Positions 1-5,159 of a stretch of 6,989 bases of DNA are shown here, one piece after another. The notes below the pieces were generated by a model. The model was not told the DNA's origin. It ran no database searches and was given only the letters and a program-made list of their open reading frames with translations. The stretch spans positions 1 through 6,989 of the forward strand of contig PNOO01000128.1 in the NCBI GenBank assembly GCA_013824905.1, read 5' to 3'. Each line of letters starts with the position of its first letter. Within the stretch, counting starts at the first letter, position 1. The stretch is from Syntrophus sp. (in: bacteria) (GTDB taxonomy: Bacteria > Desulfobacterota > Syntrophia > Syntrophales > UBA5619). The position numbers were made by a program, and so were the translations under genes.

Positions 1-597
1 AACTTTCTTAAGATCGGCGCTCAAGGGTACATCGATAAAAATATCTTGAATTTTGTGCAGGGAAGTTATTACGTCAAACTCAACAGTTTCAATACCGGCG
101 CCGAGGACCGGGAGATATTGCAGGCCGTAGCAAGAAAGGTGGCGGATAACTTAGGGGAGAAGGGAGGCCTGCCTTTCATTTTGTCCGCTTTCCCGCCGGA
201 CGGGAAAAAGGGCAATTCCGAAAAATATATCACGAGGAATTTTCTGGGATACACTTTTTTCAATGCCGCCTATACCGCCGATTACGAGCTTGCCGGCAAG
301 GCGTTTAAACTGTTTCTCATCGAGGCGGAGGATAAAAATGAGTGCAAAAGTATCATTCAGAAATACCTCCGGCAGGTCAAAGATCCCGAACGGGACGTGA
401 CCGAAGGGCGCTATACGGTATCGGACCCTCACCATGGGGTGATTGATCTTTTCTGGAAGGGGTCGTATATCTGGGGCGCCGTTGATTTGGCGGATGCCGA
501 TTTGCGATCGAAGCTCCTTAAGCAATTTGAAACGAATATGAAACTCGGAAAAGGAACGCTTGACCTGAAGGGCGTCACTCGCTTTACGCTGTTCTGA
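1..597 (+). CDS. DUF6599 family protein, 5' end outside window
   Basis: The frame is open from the first base, so the gene begins upstream; 198 residues are visible, ending at TGA 595-597. The TTG at 46 is an internal codon and not the start, because the 15 residues before it (ending in QGYIDKNI) continue the same conserved fold. Family-like features are a GSYYVKLN strand near visible residues 21-28, a YITRNFLGYTFF block near 75-86, a YELAGKAFKLFLIEAED block near 95-111, and a late WKGSYIWGAVDLADA block. These match my memory of DUF6599, a family without known biochemical function that is often encoded beside exported redox proteins. Any signal peptide or lipobox would lie outside the window, so location cannot be judged. 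The downstream aldo/keto reductase starts 20 bases later, which implies co-transcription. The family call is firm; the function is unknown. Confidence 0.8.
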   Translation, partial: NFLKIGAQGYIDKNILNFVQGSYYVKLNSFNTGAEDREILQAVARKVADNLGEKGGLPFILSAFPPDGKKGNSEKYITRNFLGYTFFNAAYTADYELAGKAFKLFLIEAEDKNECKSIIQKYLRQVKDPERDVTEGRYTVSDPHHGVIDLFWKGSYIWGAVDLADADLRSKLLKQFETNMKLGKGTLDLKGVTRFTLF

Positions 598-617
598 TGA
601 GGGGAAAGAGGTGAACG

Positions 618-1823
618 ATGGAGAGAAATGGGGTCGGCAGAAGGGATTTCATGAAGACGACGCTGGCGGGGTTCGGCGGACTCTTTTTCCTCTCCGCGGC
701 GGATAAGGCGCCGGAGGAAAAACTCATCGACGTCAAGGGAAAGGGGCGGAAACTGGTGTATCGAACCCTCGGGAGGACAGGGCTGAAACTCCCCGTGATC
801 AACATGGGGGTGATGAACTCGGACAACCCCAATCTCATCCGGACCACCCTGGATTCCGGCATCGTCCTTCTGGATACGGCTCATGCCTACATGCAGGGCC
901 GCAACGAAGAGGTGATCGGAAGCGTGATCAAGGGACGCCCCCGTGATTCCTACTACATCGGCAGCAAGGTGAGCCTTCCCCAGGATCGAACGACGGGCCG
1001 CTACATCGACGGGGCGACGGAAGCGGAATTCCTCAAGAAGCTCGATCTCAGCCTGAAGCGTCTGGGGATCGACCATGTGGACATCCTCTATAGCCATAAT
1101 GTCTCCCATCGGGAATCGGCTTCGTACGAGCCGGTGCTCAATGCGATGGCGAAGGCAAAACAGGCGGGGAAATTCCGCTTTGCCGGGATCACGACCCATA
1201 CGAACGAACCGGAGGTCATTCATGCGGCTGTCGATACAAAATTTTATGACGTGATCCTGACCGCCTACAATTATCAGCAGAAACACGTTGCGGAGGTCAG
1301 GGACGCGATTGCCCGGGCGGCCCAGGCAGGGATCGGGATTGTCGGCATGAAAGCGATCCGGGGAGGGTATCGGCAGACGCCTTCTGTAAAGAGTCCCTCC
1401 GCCGCGCTGAAATGGGTTCTGCAGGATCCCCATGTGCATACCATCGTCCCCGGATTCACCACCTTCGACCAGTTGGACGTCGACCTCGCCGTCATGGAGG
1501 ATATCCGCCTCAACGATGCCGAGAAGAAGGATCTGCAGAAGGAGGCCTCCTTACCGGGACTCTACTGCCAGGGCTGTCGGGAGTGTCTGGGACAGTGCGT
1601 CGCGCGGCTTCCCGTCCCCGACCTGATGCGGGCCTATATGTATGTGTACGATTACAGGAATCTCGCCATGGCGCAGGATCTCGTCCTGTCCCTGGGGCTC
1701 CCCTCCGGGGTGTGCGGGGAGTGCACCTTCTGTCCGGTGAAGTGTTCCATCGGATTTCCGGTGCGTGAGAAAATCCGGGATATCGTCCGGATCCGGGAGA
1801 TCCCTACGGAATTTATTGCTTGA
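618..1823 (+). CDS. Tat-exported aldo/keto reductase with C-terminal iron-sulfur domain
   Basis: The 401-residue product has three parts. A twin-arginine signal (GRRDFMK, residues 7-13) is followed by a hydrophobic stretch to about residue 27. An aldo/keto reductase barrel spans about 47-310, with YRTLGRTGLKLP near its start. The catalytic tetrad is readable as D86, Y91, K117 and H160. A ferredoxin-like tail carries C317, C320, C323, C327 and C366, C369, C372, C376, enough for two 4Fe-4S clusters. The start ATG is preceded by GAGGTG at 608-613 with a five-base gap. The protein should fold in the cytoplasm and be exported by Tat, probably cofactor-loaded. Many anaerobe aldo/keto reductases have this C-terminal domain, but export is notable because the usual NADPH donor is cytoplasmic. 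It lies 16 bases before the DUF362 gene in a redox operon. Domain and Tat calls are strong; substrate and electron donor are unknown. Confidence 0.92.
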   Translation: MERNGVGRRDFMKTTLAGFGGLFFLSAADKAPEEKLIDVKGKGRKLVYRTLGRTGLKLPVINMGVMNSDNPNLIRTTLDSGIVLLDTAHAYMQGRNEEVIGSVIKGRPRDSYYIGSKVSLPQDRTTGRYIDGATEAEFLKKLDLSLKRLGIDHVDILYSHNVSHRESASYEPVLNAMAKAKQAGKFRFAGITTHTNEPEVIHAAVDTKFYDVILTAYNYQQKHVAEVRDAIARAAQAGIGIVGMKAIRGGYRQTPSVKSPSAALKWVLQDPHVHTIVPGFTTFDQLDVDLAVMEDIRLNDAEKKDLQKEASLPGLYCQGCRECLGQCVARLPVPDLMRAYMYVYDYRNLAMAQDLVLSLGLPSGVCGECTFCPVKCSIGFPVREKIRDIVRIREIPTEFIA

Positions 1824-1839
1824 AAGGTTGCAACAGATC

Positions 1840-2763
1840 ATGGCTGGCGATAAACGAGGCATATCACGACGGCAGTTCTTGAAGGCAACCGCGGCAGGCG
1901 TCACCATCGGCCTGGCGGGCTATCCGGATTTTCTCACGGCGGCGGAGGAAGCCGATCTCGCAGTGATTTCCGGCGAGCCGGCCGCCGCCACCCGGAAGGC
2001 CCTGGAGGCCCTGGGAGGCATCGGCCGCTTCGTCAAAAAGGGACAGCGGGTCGTCATCAAACCCAATATGTCCTTTGCCAAGACGCCCGACTTCGCAGCG
2101 ACGACCCACCCCCTGGTCGTTGTCGCGGTGGCCCAGGCCTGCCTCGAAGCAGGCGCCCGGGAGGTCCTGGTTTTGGATCATACCCTGCAGCGGGCTGAAC
2201 TCTGCCTCGAGCGGACGGGCATCCGCGATGCGTGCAGGAACATGCCGGGTGTCCATGTCCTTGCCCTTCAGGACCGGAAATTCTTTCAGGAGATCCGAAT
2301 TCCCCAGGGGAAGGTACTGGACCGGGTGGAGGTCCTCAAAGATATTCTCGACAGCGTCCTGATCAGCGTCCCCGTGGCGAAGTCCCATTCCGCGACGGGT
2401 GTGAGTCTCGGCTTGAAGGGACTCATGGGGCTGATCTGGGATCGGGACAGCTTCCACTCCCAGTTCAACATCAATCAGGGGATCGCGGACCTGGCGACGG
2501 TGATCAGGCCGCAGCTGACCATCCTGGACGCCACCAGGGCCATGGCTTCCGGCGGGCCCGGCGGGCCGGGCGACGTCAAGAAGCCGAACCTCATCATCGC
2601 CGGCGTGGACCCCGTGGCGGTCGATTCCTACGGTGTAGGCATTGTTCCGTGGTACGGCCGGAACTTCAAGGGCCGCCAGGTGGAGCATCTGCTGATTGCC
2701 CACGAGCGGGGCCTGGGGCAGATCGATGTGGAGAAGCTCAAAATCACCAAGGGAACCGTATGA
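1840..2763 (+). CDS. Tat-exported DUF362 domain protein
   Basis: The 307-residue product starts with a textbook twin-arginine signal, SRRQFLK at residues 9-15, then a hydrophobic run to about residue 28. The DUF362 core follows: VVIKPNMSFA (72-80), PVAKSHSATGVSLGLKG (178-194), a D-A-T-R and glycine-rich loop (230-244), and AGVDPVAVDSYG (254-265). DUF362 proteins are common in anaerobes, often alone or fused to ferredoxin domains; their reaction is not established to my knowledge. This copy has no CX2CX2C motif, so any electron transfer must come from its neighbours. The frame stays open upstream to 1765, inside the preceding gene. I chose the ATG at 1840 because it places the RR motif at normal Tat distance; GAAAGG at 1822-1827 could be its binding site, though the gap is long at 12 bases. 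The gene's stop overlaps the next start (ATGA). The exported location fits the adjacent exported reductase. Confidence 0.88.
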   Translation: MAGDKRGISRRQFLKATAAGVTIGLAGYPDFLTAAEEADLAVISGEPAAATRKALEALGGIGRFVKKGQRVVIKPNMSFAKTPDFAATTHPLVVVAVAQACLEAGAREVLVLDHTLQRAELCLERTGIRDACRNMPGVHVLALQDRKFFQEIRIPQGKVLDRVEVLKDILDSVLISVPVAKSHSATGVSLGLKGLMGLIWDRDSFHSQFNINQGIADLATVIRPQLTILDATRAMASGGPGGPGDVKKPNLIIAGVDPVAVDSYGVGIVPWYGRNFKGRQVEHLLIAHERGLGQIDVEKLKITKGTV

Positions 2764-4397
2764 GGAAAACCATCCAGGCCCTGTCGCTTCTCCTCTTCAC
2801 CGCTTTCTTTCTTCTGGCGACCTATCGGCTCCCGGACTGGCTTCCGGCTGATATTTACCTCAGGCTCGACCCGCTCCTCGGGATCAATGCCGTCATCGCT
2901 TCGCGGGAGTTCATCGCCCGCGTCCTCTGGTCGCTCCTCCTGGTCGGGGCGACGCTGGCCGTCGGACGGTTCTTCTGTGCGTATGTCTGTCCATTGGGCG
3001 CCTCCATTGATTTTCTCGATTTTCCCTTTTTCCGGAAGGTCCGGCGCGGAGATTTGAAAACGGATTCGCGACTCCGCAGGTGGAAATATTTTCTCCTCAT
3101 CGTGATCATCGCCGCCGCTGTGGCGGGCGTCTCCCTTGCCTATCTGATCGACCCGATCGCCCTTCTGACGCGGTTTTATACCCTGGTCCTCTACCCCCTG
3201 ACCATCGCCGTCGTCAACCTCCTGCTGGATCTGCTCCGCCCCCTCTCGCAGGGATTGGGATGGGTCGGCCTCGCCCATCTTCACTATCCCCAGCCCGTCT
3301 ATTACATGACGGCCCTGACGCTCGTGATCTTCGGGGCGGTGATCGCCCTTAACCGCCTCGCGCCGCGGTTCTGGTGCCGGTATCTCTGCCCCCTGGGCGC
3401 CCTGCTCAGTCTCATCTCGCCGCTCGGTGTTTTCAAGCGCCGGGTCAACGAGGAGTGCAATCGATGCATGGCCTGCCAAAAGGCCTGCCCCATGGGGGCG
3501 ATCCCTGAAGACCCTCTGAAGACCCGCGGGCCGGAATGCATCCAGTGCCGGGAGTGCGCCGGGACCTGCCCCCAGAAGGCGATCTCCTTCCCGGTCTCTT
3601 TTTCGGGGATCGGCGAGTATTCCCGCTTCGATCTGTCCCGCAGAGGATTGTTCACCTCCCTGGCCGGGGGGCTGACCTTCGGTTTTATTGCGATCCAGAA
3701 CCCGTTTACCCTTCTCCAGGGCAGGCGGCAACTCATCCGGCCTCCCGGGGCGCTTCCCGAAACCGAATTCCTGCGCACCTGCATCCGCTGCGGGGAGTGC
3801 ATGAAATCCTGCGTGACCAACACCCTCCAGCCCTGCCTCTGGGAATCCGGCATGACGGGCCTCTGGACCCCGAAGCTGGAACCGCGGATGGCGGCGTGCG
3901 AGCCGAACTGCAACGTCTGCGGCAAGGTCTGCCCGACACAGGCGATCCGTTCCCTGTCCCTGGAGGAGAAGACCTATGCCAGGATCGGAACGGCCGTCCT
4001 GCGCAAGGAGACGTGCCTGGTCTGGGCCCAGAATAAGATGTGCCTGATCTGCGATGAGATCTGTCCCTACAATGCCATTGTGTTTCGGCCCGTGGAGGGA
4101 TATCGACGGCCGGTGGTGGTCGCCTCGCGATGCAACGGCTGCGGGTACTGCGAGCAGCGATGCCCCGTCAAGGGCGAATCCGCCATTGTCGTGATGACGG
4201 ACGGAGAGATCCGCCTGAAGGAGGGTTCTTACATCGCCGAGGCAAAGAAGCTCAATCTGGAATTCAAGCCCGACCCCGGCGATGATAAGTTCGTGATCGA
4301 GGAGTCCGGATTCAAGGTCGATCAAGAGAAGCAAAAAGAAGAGAAACTCCCGCCTACCGAAGAGCCGGCACCGCAGAAGCCAAAGGGGTTTCTGTAA
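2760..4397 (+). CDS. NapH-NapG-like fused membrane polyferredoxin with internal Tat-like segment
   Basis: The start ATG (2760) overlaps the previous stop by 4 bases and follows AAGGGA at 2749-2754. The 545-residue product has a NapH-like half. Hydrophobic segments lie near residues 5-21, 52-71, 110-130, 139-160 and 180-197. There are two CX3CP motifs (C73/C77 and C206/C210) and two 4Fe-4S motifs (C233, C236, C239, C243; C260, C263, C266, C270). Residues 292-313 (LSRRGLFTSLAGG, then hydrophobic) look like an internal twin-arginine signal. A NapG/MauM-like half follows with C341, C344, C347, C351; C380, C384, C387, C391; C419, C428, C431, C435; and C458, C461, C464, C468. C359 is an extra cysteine. 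The tail (505-545) is rich in charged residues and proline. NapH oxidises quinol and NapG is its periplasmic Tat-targeted ferredoxin; here they seem joined. The likely role is moving electrons between the quinone pool and periplasmic partners encoded just upstream. The direction is not known. Confidence 0.88.
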   Translation: MRKTIQALSLLLFTAFFLLATYRLPDWLPADIYLRLDPLLGINAVIASREFIARVLWSLLLVGATLAVGRFFCAYVCPLGASIDFLDFPFFRKVRRGDLKTDSRLRRWKYFLLIVIIAAAVAGVSLAYLIDPIALLTRFYTLVLYPLTIAVVNLLLDLLRPLSQGLGWVGLAHLHYPQPVYYMTALTLVIFGAVIALNRLAPRFWCRYLCPLGALLSLISPLGVFKRRVNEECNRCMACQKACPMGAIPEDPLKTRGPECIQCRECAGTCPQKAISFPVSFSGIGEYSRFDLSRRGLFTSLAGGLTFGFIAIQNPFTLLQGRRQLIRPPGALPETEFLRTCIRCGECMKSCVTNTLQPCLWESGMTGLWTPKLEPRMAACEPNCNVCGKVCPTQAIRSLSLEEKTYARIGTAVLRKETCLVWAQNKMCLICDEICPYNAIVFRPVEGYRRPVVVASRCNGCGYCEQRCPVKGESAIVVMTDGEIRLKEGSYIAEAKKLNLEFKPDPGDDKFVIEESGFKVDQEKQKEEKLPPTEEPAPQKPKGFL

Positions 4398-4428
4398 GCA
4401 CCCCTGATTCACCCCAGTCCGGACGGTA

Positions 4429-4457
4429 TCCCATTGGGAAGACAACGCTCAATGGGA
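4429..4457. other. Inverted repeat just after the redox operon, possible transcript-end hairpin
   Basis: TCCCATTG (4429-4436) and CAATGGGA (4450-4457) are perfect 8-base complements around a 13-base loop, 32 bases after the polyferredoxin stop. The position suits transcript termination or 3'-end protection for the plus-strand operon. No T-run follows, so it does not meet the usual pattern of an intrinsic terminator. Confidence 0.35.
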
Positions 4458-4678
4458 ACGATCCTTGGCGACTCCAGTGCGGCGCGACATACGGGGTCAC
4501 CGGGCGATTGCGATCCTCGATCAGATCCTGCTTCCAACACGCGAGGCCCTCATCCTTGAGAAGGCTGCACCTTGCGGCAGGCAAGGATATCGATAGTTTA
4601 TTGAAGTCGGTGAGGGAGGACAATGAATTTTTATAGCAGCTTTCAACCCGTACTGGTTAACTAAAAAGACAGGTGCTG

Positions 4679-4707
4679 GTTATTGTGTCCACCTACTTAT
4701 CAATAAC
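4679..4707. other. Short inverted repeat in the intergenic stretch
   Basis: GTTATTG (4679-4685) and CAATAAC (4701-4707) form a perfect 7-base stem around a 15-base loop; a G-T wobble could extend it by one pair. The stem is A+T-rich and weak. It could be an operator-like site, a remnant of a mobile element end, or chance. Confidence 0.2.
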
Positions 4708-4761
4708 TTGCCATGACTGACGGTATCGCAGATTAACGAAGGAAAGGTGCAACGTCGAGCT

Positions 4762-4798
4762 CACTTGCAGAATGGGCGTAAGACCATTCTGTCGAGTG
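4762..4798. other. Inverted repeat downstream of the minus-strand cassette
   Basis: CAGAATGG (4768-4775) and CCATTCTG (4784-4791) pair perfectly around an 8-base loop. A second helix of CACT (4762-4765) with AGTG (4795-4798) is separated from the first by a small internal loop. It is the strongest hairpin in the gap. It lies about 77 bases beyond the stop of the 94-residue minus-strand gene, so it may end or stabilise that transcript. No T-run follows on the minus strand. Confidence 0.35.
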
Positions 4799-4874
4799 CA
4801 GCGCCTTGTTCTGCTTGCATTGGTTTTCGTCTCCTTTGATGGAACTAGCCGCGAGTCATAATTCGCAAGCAATC

Positions 4875-5159
4875 CTAGACCAAGCCGTATTCTTTCATTT
4901 CACCGTGGACCTCTTGGATCTCGCGGTTCAGTTGGGTGATATATTCATTAGCAACCTGAGAGAACAAATCTTCTCGGACCTCCTCCAGTTTGATCTGAAA
5001 CTCTCCGACCTTGATCCGGGTTATGATCTTATTGAACGCACTTTTAACCTCGTTCGGCTTGTCCTCGGACATCGGAATGCTGATATCCTCGTCTCCGGTT
5101 TCAATCTTGATGAAGTGCTTGTCATCAAGGCTCTCTACAGTCGCCCTAATTGTTTCCAT
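4875..5159 (-). CDS. Small acidic protein of unknown function, likely ATPase partner
   Basis: I do not recognise this 94-residue protein. The ATG at 5159-5157 is chosen because GGAG (5171-5168) lies 8 bases before it. The frame is open further upstream to a TTG at 5201, but that has no better signal. The start falls inside the end of the ATPase gene, a 14-base overlap, which points to translational coupling and a joint role. The first half looks like beta strands (ETIRATVES, KHFIKIETG, then DEDISIPMS at 23-31). The second half looks helical, from about NEVKSAFNKI onward, ending in a possible amphipathic helix (NEYITQLNREIQEVHGEM, 71-88). It has no signal peptide, membrane segment or cysteine, so it should be cytoplasmic. 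It may be a regulator, inhibitor or structural partner of the ATPase; this is inferred from gene order only. Confidence 0.72.
   Translation of the reverse strand: METIRATVESLDDKHFIKIETGDEDISIPMSEDKPNEVKSAFNKIITRIKVGEFQIKLEEVREDLFSQVANEYITQLNREIQEVHGEMKEYGLV

Larger units (their letters stand above)
4398..4874. other. Intergenic stretch between convergent blocks, no gene recognised
   Basis: The end of the redox operon and the end of the minus-strand cassette face each other across 477 bases. In the frames I translated by hand, I saw only short open stretches without familiar motifs or a convincing start. I found no tRNA cloverleaf, CRISPR repeat or transposase fragment. Three short inverted repeats are present and listed separately. 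The composition becomes more A+T-rich from about 4620 onward. The segment probably marks the seam between the older operon and the accessory cassette. Confidence 0.6.

Noticed and set aside
1765..1839. A 25-codon N-terminal extension of the DUF362 protein
   Set aside because: It would overlap the aldo/keto reductase gene by 59 bases and put the twin-arginine motif too far from the N-terminus; the ATG at 1840 gives a normal Tat signal.
2232..2759. Upstream extension of the polyferredoxin frame inside the DUF362 gene
   Set aside because: The residues encoded there are low-complexity, rich in Gly, Arg and Pro, typical of an off-frame reading of a G+C-rich gene. The ATG at 2760 with AAGGGA and the ATGA overlap is convincing.
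2628..4445. A 605-codon minus-strand open frame antisense to the polyferredoxin gene
   Set aside because: Long antisense frames are common opposite G+C-rich genes. It has no recognisable motifs, while the plus strand encodes a clear iron-sulfur protein.
4354..4623. An 89-codon minus-strand open frame crossing the end of the polyferredoxin gene
   Set aside because: It overlaps the antisense of a real gene end, matches no family I recognise, and has no clear supporting context. Not strong enough to call as a gene.
4623..4664. A 13-codon frame after a purine-rich GGGAGG sequence on the plus strand
   Set aside because: The gap between the purine run and ATG is only three bases, the peptide has no recognisable feature, and no regulated gene follows on that strand.
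4650..4720. Possible insertion-sequence end
   Set aside because: The short palindrome looked like a terminal repeat, but no partner repeat, target duplication or transposase fragment is visible in the window.
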